The position numbers were made by a program, and so were the translations under genes. From Oscheius sp. JU75 (Eukaryota > Nematoda > Chromadorea > Rhabditida > Rhabditidae): a stretch of DNA of 64,000 nucleotides. Where the stretch lies: positions 5,530,501-5,594,500 of the forward strand of contig JASJZC010000002.1 of NCBI GenBank assembly GCA_037178855.1. The letters are read 5' to 3'. Below the pieces are notes generated by a model. That model was given only the letters and a program-made list of their open reading frames with translations. It was not told the origin of the DNA and searched no databases. This document shows, one piece after another, positions 24,904 through 36,319 of this stretch (position 1 is its first letter; each line of letters begins with the position of its first letter).

Positions 24904-26363
24904 TCAGGACAAAGCAATCTGGGTCTGAACCATTGATTTGCGGCTGGCCTGACGGACAAGACTCGTCTTCTTCCGGAAAAGAAAGAACTGACAGATGTCG
25001 CTCCTGAAACCATTCTGTCAAAATTAAAGTGATTAAGAACCTCAATTGTTTGCAAAACGCCAGCAGAAGAAGGGGACTGGTCAGCGTGGCTAAATCGGAA
25101 ACATATGGGTAGCCAGTCATGGCAAATCTTGAAATCAGCTTGCGTCTCTGATCGTCTTCCGAGGCAAACGCGAAGGCTGTCTGAAGAATCTATAAGCAAC
25201 TTATATTTGATACCTACAGTCATGATAGCCACCGCTGTCTGAATGAAAAAATGGGCGATGCTTGTGAAGAGAAGAGCATTTTCAGCCCGATTTCTCGACT
25301 TCCGTTTGATGAACAAGTAGGCGGACAGAAGATTGACGATTAGAGTCAGGGCAGTGACGAGGAGGATGAATCTGATGAGGGAGAGGAACACGGGCTTGAT
25401 GTCCTGAAAACTTGATTGCTCTGGAGAAAAGTGAGGATCTCACAGTGTTTTTGAGCCGGATGATGTAGCCTTCAACACTATGAACATAGTCAAAACGGGA
25501 GGGATGAAAAATGAAGGGATATGTGGAGATGAGAGGGACGATATAGGCAAGGATGCAGCTCGGGACGGCCGCGTACTTCCAGAACTAAAAATGGAAAAGT
25601 TTCGAGTCTCTTCCTCTGTCTAGATGGCCTCTTTCACTCTTAACTCACCGTCTCATACCGAACCGGCTCAATGATAGCAGAAATCCGGTTCAGGGCCAGA
25701 AGCAAAATGAGGGCTTGGTAAGAGAAGAACAGTTGGAACTTGAGGAAGAAGCCCTGCACTTTTCACTTACTATTTTGTTGAAAAACCTACAAATGAGGAG
25801 AAGGGAGGAACAAGGATCCGCTCGTAGATGAAATCTAAAGGACAGCCTTTACAGACTTGGTACGGAACTCGGATCAGAACGAAGCTGACTATTGCTATTG
25901 TTAGATGCTGAAAGAAGTTTATCTCCCTTCAAAAGTATAGTCTCACTCCGGGAGCGGCTGCCAAGAAGATGGTAAAGAAGGAGCTACTGTAGAGATGTCT
26001 TCGACTGACGATCACATAGCAAGTGAGAATATAGAGGAAGAAAAGAGGAAAGTCATATGCCAATTGTACCATTAGAACCCACCACATTCTGTAAGAGGTC
26101 TCGATCTTTGGGAAGCTGGGGGACTGATTGAGAGCAGATGCAGATCGGATGCTCCGAAACGTACGTCGTTCCTTCAAAAGAGGCGTATCTTGCCGTGTCG
26201 CGTATTTGCTCTTCTCCTCATTTTGGGACCTGAACCACGTGGAAATTGCAGCCTCTCCTGCTGCCGGTGTGTTTTCAAAAATCAAATGACGCTCGAGGCC
26301 TCGATTGGATGAAGAGAAAGAGGAATAACTGAATAAATGCAATCCCACGGGAGTGGCTCTCAT
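24904..26363 (-). CDS. Srg-type serpentine chemoreceptor (7TM GPCR)
   Basis: Srg receptors are nematode-specific chemosensory GPCRs. Read leftward, MVQLAYDFPLFFLYILTCYV (TM1) is followed by RRHLYSSSFFTIF, the family's loop after TM1; then AIVSFVLIRVPYQVCK; then FFLKFQLFFSYQALILLLALNR with NRISAIIEPVRYETFWK, the Srg equivalent of the DRY region; then the long TM5 part (FLSLIRFILLVTALTLIV) and LATLTSPLLLLAFCKQLR (TM7). Short introns separate most TMs. The start is uncertain: the frame opens at 26363, giving an unusually long Ser-rich N-terminus, while an acceptor-like site before MWWVLMV (26097) suggests a shorter protein. The C-terminus depends on one splice choice and ends at 24904 or 24881. 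Confidence 0.75.
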
Positions 26364-26429
26364 TAACCCGCTGGATTACCGCCATGAGCCGTCGAGGAAG
26401 CTATCGCATCTCGCGCCATCTCTCATCAG

Positions 26430-27300
26430 GTATACTGTAGTTTTGATGTGGCGGGAAGGATCACTTTGTTTGTCAGTCTCTCGGCGAAAAGACACACACA
26501 AAGCGCGCGGAAGTTTCCTTCTGGCCCGCTGGAAATGACCGAACGTGAGTTTTCTTTTAGAGTGACAGGCACGGAGAGAGCAGGACAGAGTGATTGAGAG
26601 TTCAGTAGACAGTAAGAGACATGTTTTGTCAGGTCTAAGATGAAAAAGTCCGAGAATTTATGGCCCTCAAGAACGCCTGGAGCCTCGTCTTCTCAGTCAA
26701 AAATCCCTGTCTAACAACCTTTACGACTAGTTCTCTCAATCTGAACAGCCTGTCAGCTGCTTGAGCAATAGCTCAGACTTTCTGATTAATGACCTGTCCT
26801 GTCGACTCGGTCCTCATTCCATCACTGTCTCACACTCTTGTTCAGCTCTATTTTGCAGCCATTAGCATTTAGATAAGATGCTAGTGAATTCAAGTGTCTC
26901 CATTGGCTAGGAAATAGACAAGACAACTCCTCATTTTGTCGCCGGATCCCATGTTACAGCGCGTGAATTGCATCTCGAAAGACGAATTGCACCTGGGAGT
27001 CAGAGGCGTCTCTTTGATGCTCTAGACGAGTCTCATCAGTTTTGAAGAGAGGGAGAGACAATGTGAGGCGAAGAAGCTCATTGTTGCTGAGAGGGTACTT
27101 CAACAATTACTGGTCTCTTTCCTTCTCTTTTCTTGTTTCGACAATTTTTGAATTGAGTTTGCATATTGGAATTAGTAATTTGGCGATCTCATCTTTCTAT
27201 TTTGAACCCGAAAACATACTCTTTGTCAGTGTGTCTGGAAATCGGGGCTTATATTTTCTGACTAACCCCCAATTATAAATCTTCAGATCTTCTTGATGTG
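26430..27300. other. Intergenic region between the Srg receptor and the first Gr-like gene
   Basis: About 870 bases with no supported coding region; the flanking genes are divergent, so both promoters lie here. An acceptor-like CTTCAG lies 15 bases before the next ATG. Confidence 0.4.
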
Positions 27301-29067
27301 ATGTCGTGTGACTTGGAGCTCATGGGAGTGATCAAGAAGACTCCAGAGAAAGAGACTACAATCTTTTACCATGACAATTTTGACAACTATCAAGGCAGAA
27401 TACTGAAGGTTTGTCCTATCTGCCTCAATTCCCTCCTCTTACAGGTCGCCGCCTTCCTACGAGCCAACTTCTTGACTCCGGACCACTGGTCTCCTGGAAA
27501 AATGTTCAATGCGTTTATTGTCACTGTCTTTTGCTGTGGAGGTAGTCTCTTTCTATTTTTGAAACAGGCCTTTTTGTAGCCATCTACAGCGTATTTTTCT
27601 CGTTCAAAGCCTCTCTGGAGGACAAGCACACTCCCTATGAAATGGCCTCGAATCTTACTACAATCAGCTGGTCGGTACAAGCTATAGTCTCAATGGTGAG
27701 GAACAGATCGAACTGAAGTAAGAGCTCAGGTTTTCATCATCTACTGGCAGTTGTACGGCCATCTGAAATCGTACCATCGACATATTATGAACTGTCAGCA
27801 TGGGGCAGGCCTGGCTCATGGAAAGGATCTGATCAATAGTGAGTCTACCGGAAAACCGATAAGAGATCAAGACAGCCAACATTCGCTGGTTCTACTTCAT
27901 GACAGTAACCTGCGTTATTGGGATTCTCCTCTTCGAGGTCAAGTTCTATACGGAGACAGAACATACGGACTTTTCTGAGAAGAAGTCGAGGGTATTCTTT
28001 TTGAATAGCCCCCTACTATTGCTTTAGATGTTCTATTACAAAGAACTACGACCTCTGAACACCGCCATCATTCTTTACACCTACATTATCTGGAATGTAA
28101 GCATGTTCCTGTACATAACCTACATCAACACGGCCTTTGTCGAGGTCCGCTTCTTCAACCATCAAATGGAAGAGGTGGCTTGAGTCGAACCCCGCCTACG
28201 ATAATTTTCAGCTGGATGGAACCTCACTGGATCTAGAAAAGGAGCTTCTGAAGAAGATTGAAGTCTATGGAAGATTGGCAGGCGTCATTAGAGAGCTGGA
28301 CCGCATCTTTAGGGTGAGTTCAATGGGAGACAGTCAAATTATTAACGGTCAGCTCTACGCCTTCATCATGGTCGTAATAATAATTCCGTCGGTCACGTTC
28401 ACTCTTATGATGATGAACCAGCAGATTCACAGGTCGAAACTGATGTGCTGTATAAAATTAAAATTTCAGCTGGAAAGATCTGATCTTCTGTCTTCCCGGT
28501 ATCGCTCTTTGTGCCTACTCTTTCCTAGGAGTTACCGTGGCTCCGGCTCGTCTTCATGAAGAGGTATGCTCGTAATTTCGGCCCGAAGATGAAAAAGCAT
28601 GTTCTGCAAAGTTATAGCTGACGTCAAAAACTTCATTTTTGCGGAACATGGCCAGGCCAAGTGCCCCCTTGTACCAGAAAATAGTCGTTTTCGTTGCAAG
28701 CAGCTGATCCAGTTTAGGTTAACCGCTCTAAGTCGTGTCTTCTCCAAAACTCGACCATTTGGTTCCCTTACCGGAAGGACGTGAGTCATCTCTTCTTAGA
28801 ATCTTGGAAATCAATTAGGTCTATCAAATCGCCACGACCCTGTGCCAACACATGGAGCAATACGATCTCGGAATCTCTATCTGGGGCTTCGCAATCGTTT
28901 CCAGGCCACTTATTCTGGCTGTAAGGTGTTTGCCGACTTTTCAAACAGACTTTTAGACGTTCTCGGTCATGACAATGGTGCTCTCTCTGCTGATCGAACT
29001 CTCTCCATCGCAAAGCCTCGTCGCTCATCACAACCATACTCATATTTTGACACATAGAAAGGTGTAA
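27301..29067 (+). CDS. Gustatory-receptor-like 7TM protein (GUR/EGL-47 type), copy A
   Basis: Many short exons encode a protein of roughly 430 residues with seven hydrophobic segments. Its cytoplasmic N-terminus (MSCDLELMGVIKK) is followed by AAFLRANFL and a first TM. A long charged loop with LDLEKELLKKIEVYGRLAGV, then IRELDRIF and a TM (YAFIMVVIIIPSVTFTLMMM), resembles the intracellular loop of insect and nematode gustatory receptor-like proteins. The last third reads LGISIWGFAIVSRPLILATF then SVMTMVLSLLIELS, matching the family's TM7 pattern, but the closing TYxxxxxQF motif is not present. It is paralogous to the next gene: HMEQ, SIWGFAI/TIWGFAI and APARL/APARLYEE recur in both. The inverted 7TM topology and light or chemical sensing are inferred from the family. 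The stop codon is at 29065-29067. Confidence 0.6.
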
Positions 29068-29825
29068 ACTACGGCTATAAAATGAAGCTTACTGGTGCAG
29101 ACTGTCCTTTTCCCAACTCTATTGTCCTTTTGGATACAAGAGCGAGAACTTGTTACAGTAACTAGGCAATTACTGTATAAACTTCCTAATTAGTTTTCTG
29201 TAACAGAGTTCTTCTAACAAAAACTTTGAAACAAGAAAAGAAAAATTAGGAAGGAACTACTCCAAGGAACTGCTAGGAACAATCGTCTGTGTATTGGGAA
29301 AGTACCGTATCCACTTTTTCTTGTACAAGAGAATCGCGGAGGGAGAGAAAGTAGGAAGCTCCAAACGGTCGGGTACTCTAAGGTTAGAAATTGGGCTGAG
29401 GATAGGCCAGAAGCAGGCAAGGAAAACAGAGCTAGAAGTAGCACAGACGAAAGAAAAGAAGGCTTACTTCTTCTTAAGATTGTCTCCGAAGTAAATGAAT
29501 TGGGGCTACTGTCTAATAGCAACTATAACGAAAGGGAAGAGATTTGTAAGAAGAGAAGGAACTACCGATTCCCTCCGTTTTCAGTTCATCCCAACGAACC
29601 TCGGAAACGCTCACTTCCGGACTTGCCTCATTGGAATTCAAAGCGGGTCATCATCGTAAAATTGGAGGAGAGACCCTTGTGACCGCTCGTCTGCCTGACT
29701 CATTCCCTCCCTGTCCTCTTAAAAACGTGCACTTTTCTCAGTTTTCTGCTGTTTGTTCCTGTCGCATTCTCATTGGAATTAGGCTCGATCCCCACCCTAA
29801 TGAAAGGCGGATCTGCCAATTGGAA
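29068..29825. other. Intergenic region between the two Gr-like genes
   Basis: No supported coding region. Two open frames here are Lys/Arg- or Ser/Phe-rich and look like chance translations of a purine-rich tract at 29220-29480. Confidence 0.4.
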
Positions 29826-32302
29826 ATGCAATCCGTGCCGTCAGTCTCGATGACCGAGGCCGGTCGTTGTCGGCCCCGAGCTGTTCGACAGGTAGCGATT
29901 CGGATCGAGGATGTCGACGAGAAGGAGCAGCATGGAGTGGAGCACTACTTTATGCGGCTCATTTGGGTAAATCCGGTATCCCTATCAAACTTTCTTTATC
30001 CTAGACGGCCAAACTCCACGGCATATTCTTCTCTCCCAGAGCCCGACGCTTCGTCTGGATGACCAATCTCCTCTTCAACTTTGTCGTCCTAGTCATCAGT
30101 GAGTGGGAGCGTGTGGTTTTCATTAGATAGATTGCTTCGTTTTTGACGGCAGAGAGCGGAATCGAATAAAACGGGAGCAAAGAACCAGCCAAAAAGGACT
30201 GCTTCCGGTTCAACAAAAAAGAGAAATCTAAATTTCCAGTATCTGTGGCTATCTTCTACGAGTCGGAGTTTGTTCTGGACAGTGGTATCTTTCTCGACAT
30301 CGAAATCTCGACCATGCTCTGTAGTATCGTCTGGACATTTCAGTCCATAATCTCAATGGTAGGTCCAGGACTGCGTGGGAACAGAATTAGACAATTTCCG
30401 GTCTTCAGCCGAAATTTGAGCTGCTAGGAGCTTTGTCTTTGTTCTCCCGATACAGAGAACTTTCAGGGTTTCCTGATCTGGTGGCAGATCAGTGGCAGTC
30501 TTTGGAAGTACTTCGAGAATGTCATTGTGCATCAGAAGGGGGAGGCAGTCACGCAAAACTCGACCATCTTGAAGAGTTTGATCTATTTTTGACTATAAAA
30601 TACGGAAACTTTTAGGAACTGTCTGCTTTGCCCACTTCACAAATATTGTGTGCATCTCAATGGTTCTTCTCGTCCACTACGGTCCCGAGTCTGTCCGGTC
30701 GGAGATCAACAAATACGAGGTTCCACTTCTTTTTGGTTTTGAATTCAAGGTTCAGATATTCAAAAACGTGTTGCTCAAGCCTCTGCACACCTTTTCCATC
30801 ATCCATCTCTGCATGTGCTGGAACACGACCATCTTCTTATACAACGTCCTCATTGACGGCTGCTTTCTGGAGGCTAAGGATTTCAACAGAAAGGTCAAAA
30901 AGGTATTCTTGTGCTCTTCTGCAAGAGTTCTTCTTTTTAGTTGACAGCCGACTCCGATCGAGAGTACTGTCGCAAACTTATCGACCTGATATCGTGTCAC
31001 TCTCGTATAGCTGCCAATATCAGGTCGCTGGACAAGCTGACCAAAGTAAGTCTGTTAGCCTATCTTTTCGATATGTTCCTACGACTGTGTCGCTAAGCCT
31101 TATTGCAACTGGGATAGCGTCGCTTCTGCTCGTAAACGCAAGTTAGAACCCTATTCGATAACAGTGTTCTAGTCGAAGAAGGACCAGTAAAAAAGGCTGC
31201 TTGACTACTGGATCAATTACAAACTGTACATGAATCCCAAGGTCCTGCTAATAATCGAGCTAACTTCGTCAGTGGATCACTCTGAAATCATTCTAGTCGC
31301 TAACGTTCCTGGCCGAGGGACTCATCGCCTTGAACTCAATCTAGTCTAGTTTAAAATGTCCTCGCGTCTCTGTCTGTCTGTCTGAAGCCAATATTGCCAA
31401 TTAGTGTGCACTATTTTGTACGCACACTAATTGTTGGTCAAGCCAGTTTGGGAGATAGCTTCGTTGGGGAAGCGTTGTTCCTGTCACGGTACCTTGATTG
31501 GAGGGGATGCGGACAGGTTGAAGTGGGAGGAAAGGGTCACGACAGTTGGACAGAAGGAAGTAGAAATCGAGCAGTTTTGGAAAAATCGGATTATTACTGG
31601 CAATGAGCCCCGAAGGAGCGTAGCCTAACTTGTTTGCAAAAAACCTGTCAACGATAACATTTGGCAAAAATTCCACAGAGTTTGTAAAATATACTCCGGA
31701 TTATACTTACCTTGCATTACAGACGCCTTTTGCCAATTTTATGATAAGATTGTAGATCTACTCCTTCGTAATGGTCGCCTCCGTGATTCCTTCCACTCTC
31801 CTCACCCTGAACATGTTAGCTCAAAGAGTTGATGACTATGAGGACTTCCTCATGCTGGGATTGCCATCAGTCGGCATCATTGTCGCTGCCTTCCTGGGAA
31901 TCACCCTAGCTCCGGCCAGACTCTACGAAGAGGTACTACAAGGGTCACTAGATAACGTAAAGATTTTAGATGTCCCGATCGAAGAATTATCTCTGTCAGA
32001 ACATTAATATTTGGCGCCCGTACAGAGAAGAAGTTCACAAACTCGCAATGGTTTTGAGTTCGCACATGGAACAACCCAATCTCGGCTTGACCATTTGGGG
32101 TTTCGCCATTTTGTCAAAGGCGTTCATTCTGGCTGTAAGTCTGGTTCCGAGAAAGGTTCAAGTCAAGACTTTCCAGATCTTCTCGGTCCTGATCATGCTG
32201 CTCTCATTGGTCATCGAAATTGCCCCAACAATCAAAGAGTTCATTGAGGATTTGGAGGAAGAAGATGCCGCTACAGCCATGCTAAATTCGACTACTGTAT
32301 AA
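29826..32302 (+). CDS. Gustatory-receptor-like 7TM protein (GUR/EGL-47 type), copy B
   Basis: Paralogue of the preceding gene. The N-terminus is soluble and charged (VAIRIEDVDEKEQHGVEHYF), then FSPRARRFVWMTNLLFNFVV (TM1), CSIVWTFQSIISM (TM2), IVCISMVLLVHYG, TFSIIHLCMCWNTTIFLYN, a loop with DREYCRKLIDLISCHSRIAA followed by IRSLDKLT, then FVMVASVIPSTLLTLNMLA, IIVAAFLGITLAPARLYEE, and LGLTIWGFAILSKAFILATF. The tail is acidic (EFIEDLEEEDAATAM). The intron at about 31046-31755 is unusually large and contains a perfect hairpin. The start at 29826 is the first in-frame Met; 29850 is an alternative. The stop codon (32300-32302) overlaps an AATAAA. Confidence 0.6.
31398..31433. repeat. Perfect 12-bp inverted repeat in an intron
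   Basis: CAATTAGTGTGC (31398-31409) and its exact reverse complement (31422-31433) flank a 12-base loop inside the large intron of Gr-like copy B. Confidence 0.7.
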
Positions 32303-32307
32303 ATAAA
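32302..32307 (+). terminator. Poly(A) signal overlapping the stop codon of Gr-like copy B
   Basis: AATAAA shares its first base with the TAA stop codon, so the 3' UTR must be very short. Confidence 0.5.
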
Positions 32308-32587
32308 CGAAGTATTTTTCTTGTACCCAGACATTTTGTTCTGTACCTCCTGAATTCCCCGAACTACTTCTTCAGTTATTACTCATCCACGAGCGTAACC
32401 GGTCTTCCTGACTTTCGTCAGTTCCTATAGATAACCTGCTTCTCGGCGAGTATAATCTCGAAACAATGTCGCCTTTTTGTGTAAAATGACATTGCAGTCC
32501 ATCGGGCGTACCGCCACGACCGCTCCTTTGTTGTCGGCCAAGCTTTTCTCGACCATTTCACACCTTCCTGTTCAATTTCTTTTTCAG

Positions 32588-33131
32588 ATGCGATCTATTC
32601 TGGTAGCACTATTGTTCGTCGCTGTCTCAGCCGACATCACAATCCCCTTCCCAAGCATCAGTATTCCTCAGATCACTCTTCCTCAGATCAGAAAAGAGCA
32701 AAGCGTCGGGGTCAAGGGCAAACTGCTCTGCAATGGAAAGCCCTACGAGAAGGCACGTTTAAAGCTGTACGAGGTCGATCCAGGTCAGTATTTTCCCATC
32801 AGAAATACAGAAACATTCAGTGATTGACACCCTAATGGCCGAGGGTCTCTCCGACGAAAACGGAGAGTTCTTCGTCAACGGTACCGATACCGAAATTACC
32901 CAGATCGACCCCAAAATCAACATCTATCACAATTGTGAGGACGAGGCTGTCGTAAGTCTGATTGACATGTAATAATAGGTGCTTCGAATCTAGGAATGCT
33001 GGAGAAAGGTCAGCATCGAGATTCCGGATAACTACATCTTTGAAGGCAAAGTAGCAGAAAAGTCCTTCGACATTGGAGTCCTCAATCTGAATGCCAAACT
33101 ACCTGGAGAGGAACGTGACTGTCTCAATTAA
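32588..33131 (+). CDS. ttr: Transthyretin-like family (TTR) secreted protein
   Basis: Nematode TTL proteins are small secreted beta-sandwich proteins; some act in engulfment or in host-parasite contact. The signal peptide MRSILVALLFVAVSA is followed by a Pro/Ile-rich spacer and the conserved SVGVKGKLLCNGKPYEKARL, then LYEVDP, DENGEFFVNGTDTEITQIDP, INIYHNC and CWRKVSIEIPDNYI. The last exon ends LNLNAKLPGEERDCLN. Four Cys fall in the usual places. There are three exons with introns of 37 and about 42 bases. TTTTCAG stands directly before the ATG, which supports this start. The stop codon is at 33129-33131. The order of conserved blocks is complete, so function as a secreted ligand or carrier is likely but the partner is unknown. 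Confidence 0.9.
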
Positions 33132-33666
33132 TTGTACATGACGTGATTATCACATTTTGAATATAGAATGTCGACGATGTCAGTCGTGGGAAGGGGAAGA
33201 TTATCCTCGAACAATAAGGACAAATCACATGTCGGATGTTCTGGAAGATGAATAAGTGGGTACTACCAATCTACGTAGTTAAGAGTACCCAATTATGACT
33301 GAGCCTAGCTTTTGAGTCCCCTGATACCATTTTAGACGCTGACAATGAATGTATGCTTACGCAGTTTGAACAGTCTACGGGCTCTATCCTTCGAACAGAA
33401 AATGGAACAAATTCTTGACCTTGAGATTTCCGCTGATCCGTGCAGATGCTAGAGAGTATTAAGCCAATCTTTTCTACTAGACTCTCTGACTCTCATATTG
33501 GCTGGAGCAAGAAACGAAAAGAAAACATCCTGATTTCTGGCTTCGGTCTGAACACTTCATTACTTCGAAGACCAAATCAACACGCGTCTTCACGGGGGAA
33601 GAGTGAGAGAGAGGAGATACGGAAACAGATGGGACACATGGAAAAGGCAAACTACGATACTTTTGT

Positions 33667-34359
33667 CTAGGCGAAGGAGTACTGTCCACGCTTGGCAAAG
33701 GCGAATCCGTAGGGTCCTGCTCGCTTGGCGAAGGCAAACCGATTGTATCCGCCACGTTTCGCAAAGGCAAATCGGGCACGTTTTTCCACCTCCTCAGCCT
33801 CTCCTTCTTCTCCCTCATCAGCTCCACGTTTGGCAAAAGCAAAGTTGCGGTAGCCGCCGCGTTTGGCGAAGGCGAAAGACCTCATCCTCTTCTCGGCCGT
33901 CAGGTCTTCTGTCTGGAAACCATTTGCATACTTTCGGAGTTCTGTTGTTCAGATTTATTCAGTTTTGTGTGGTATGCACTCATTCTCCCAGATACAGTGT
34001 TATGCTCTAATATTGTGATCCTACCATTATATTGGTCGTTGCTACAGTAGTCTTATTGCTCAACAGATCCTAAACATGATAAACTGTTCCTTCTACTGTC
34101 TCGACTTTTTTCTTCTGCACAAATCTCGATTCCACTAGGAAGCTACAGTAACGTTTCAAAGAGACTGGGCAGTGCTTCTCCCTACAGTATCTCATCAAAC
34201 TAGGTTTCGTTCTGTGTCTCCTAGTACCTTGTCTCGCCAATAAGGAATAGTTTCTTGATTTACTTGTCTGATACTCTACAGACAGACAGAACGAACCTGC
34301 TGAGCGAAAACGAAGGCAGCGAGAGTGCAGAGAACCAAGAGGACTAGTGAAGACTGCAT
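33667..34359 (-). CDS. FAFA neuropeptide precursor (NLP-18/NLP-20-like)
   Basis: The start at 34359 gives a clear signal peptide (MQSSLVLLVLCTLAAFVFA). The last exon encodes a tandem set of short peptides each ending in FAFA and each released by Lys-Arg: MRSFAFA, GGYRNFAFA, ARFAFA, GGYNRFAFA, AGPYGFAFA, and a terminal GQYSFA before the stop. One acidic spacer (GADEGEEGEAEEVE) lies between peptides 2 and 3. No Gly precedes the cleavage sites, so the peptides are not amidated. C. elegans nlp-18 and nlp-20 encode the same FAFA type, and NLP-18 is involved in arousal through CCK-type receptors. The joining exons between 33915 and 34300 are not resolved. The gene converges with the TTR gene. Confidence 0.85.
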
Positions 34360-34369
34360 TGTGATGAGA

Positions 34370-35950
34370 ACCCACTGAAATTGATTTCATTCTGAGGAAA
34401 ATGTAGAGAGAAGAAGGGAAAAGCCATTATCTAAAGGATGACAGAGACCCGGACTGATGTATCTGGGGCGTTCCTCCCTTCCTAAGGCCGAAATGATGCC
34501 CTTTATAGAGAGCTAGACGTAGTGGGTGTAGCCTATGATTAACCGAGAACATGTCGCCTCTGGTTATGAGCCAATAAGGGCATACGGTAGGGTTCGTCAT
34601 AATGGATTTTACGACTGGGGAGAGAGTGCAAACACGAGAGGAGATTTTAAGAGACAACACTGAATTATTCGGGTCGAGGGATGTGGGAGGCCTCTTCCTC
34701 TTATTTACATTGACGAAGGGAATTTTTGAATAGATTTTCTTCACATGAATTGAGCAGCCAATGATGGGATCTGAGCAGTGTTCAATCTGAATCCAATTAA
34801 TCCGCCTTTTTTGTGTTCTTCCGAAGGTGTTGACCGCGGAACGGAGATTTGTGAAAGGTTTCAGAACGTTCGGAAGCAATAATATGAGGCTGCAGAGGAG
34901 TCCATGAGGAGCTTGTACGATTGAGATTGGAAGGAGGAGTAACAGTATTGAAGTAGCAAAAAAGAGAAAGGCAGACTCAAAACACTTCGAGAAGAAAGGG
35001 CCACTTGTGAGGTTGTTGGGTACGCAGTTATTACCTTTCGTCTTTCAAAGGAGCAGGCCTCTACACCCCCAATTGTTTCCCAATTCTACAGCTCTGTCTT
35101 TCGACTCTTGAACTCGTGCTAACAGTGGTACAGCTGAGAAGGTTCGATTTCTCGGGCAAGGCGTCTGTCACAATCTTTGAAGTTATTCGGATAACTCAAA
35201 ACTGAGGGAGTGACATTGATAGGACAGGCGAAAAGTTGTCAAACATTTTGTTCAACCGTATGTAGAAGCCAACTACTCTTGTTCTACACAGTGATTATTT
35301 TCTAGAATAATTCGTTCTATCTCGCACTTCAAAGTTGACTTGCCACCTACTTACTCGGCAATAACTAACTGGATATATTCTCGCTTCTGTTTCGTCGCCT
35401 CGGACAAACAAACAAACACCACAGAAGCCATCGCGCTAGAGACTAGCCGTCTACGATATTTTGACTTTGTATTGAATACAGGCGGCTGTCACTCTTCTAA
35501 TAGCAGAAGTACCCAAAGTTTCTCCCAGAGCTGTCCACTTCTTGATATGCAAGCTTTTTTGCTTGTGACGACGCACGGACGGATGGACACCCTTGCGCTT
35601 TAGTAGTAGAGAGATAATCGAGTAGAAACAGTATAACTTTACTAGGCTTTGATTTAGAAACGGCTACGATACGTAGTGAGGTTGTTTTGAAAATTGAAGA
35701 CAAGAACGAGCAGTTGCAGCGTCCCTTATATTACTATGCTAGCACATCATGTAAATGGTAGTTGACACAAAATTGATCTGGATCGTTTGCGCTCAAGAAG
35801 CTAACATCTCGTTCTTCAAAAGAAGAACAATAGCACGAGAAGGGAACCGTCATGGCCGAGAAGGGAACTGAGCAAACTGGGTGGTCCGAGGGGATCTAAA
35901 AAAACTATCCTATGCAAATTGTTCAATTATGTTTGTAGACGAGTCTTCGC
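34370..35950. other. Gene-poor stretch upstream of the FAFA precursor
   Basis: Several open frames of 60-150 codons lie on both strands, but none has splice-consistent extensions, repeats or a recognisable motif. A promoter for the FAFA gene is expected at the left edge. Confidence 0.3.
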
Positions 35951-35954
35951 GGAA

Positions 35955-36317
35955 TTAACGACGAATTCTGCATAAGAAAGTTTGAATAGTCGATGAGAGG
36001 TCGTTAGACGGAAGTTTATGAACTCGCAAAAGTTCGAATGCCTCTTCCTGCTCAAGTAATCTCAGAGCATAAACAAAGACAATAGACTCCTTCAAAGTCT
36101 GATCAAGCCAAGAAAATAAAAATGAGAGGAGAATGCTTGCGGTGATAGTGAACAAGGCGGAATCTAATTGGATCTTGGCTGTGAAATATTTCACGCTCCA
36201 GGAGGTTACGTATTGTGAGAGAGAAGAAAAGATAGCCCAAACAAAAAACGAGCCAGCCTTCTTGGAACTTTCTTGCGCCGGAAACTTATGAATTTTGGAT
36301 AGGGTTCGAGATTTCAA
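35955..36317 (-). CDS. Hypothetical two-TM protein
   Basis: A single uninterrupted frame of 120 codons starts MKSRTLSKIHKFPAQESSKK and contains two hydrophobic segments, SFFVWAIFSSLSQYVTSW and LFTITASILLSFLFSWLDQ, followed by an acidic helix (LRLLEQEEAFELLRVHKLPS) and a basic tail. The amphipathic pattern is better than that of nearby chance frames, but there is no family match that I recognise and no splice or trans-splice signal that decides the start. It may be a chance frame or one exon of a larger gene. Confidence 0.25.
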   Translation of the reverse strand: MKSRTLSKIHKFPAQESSKKAGSFFVWAIFSSLSQYVTSWSVKYFTAKIQLDSALFTITASILLSFLFSWLDQTLKESIVFVYALRLLEQEEAFELLRVHKLPSNDLSSTIQTFLCRIRR

Positions 36318-36319
36318 AA

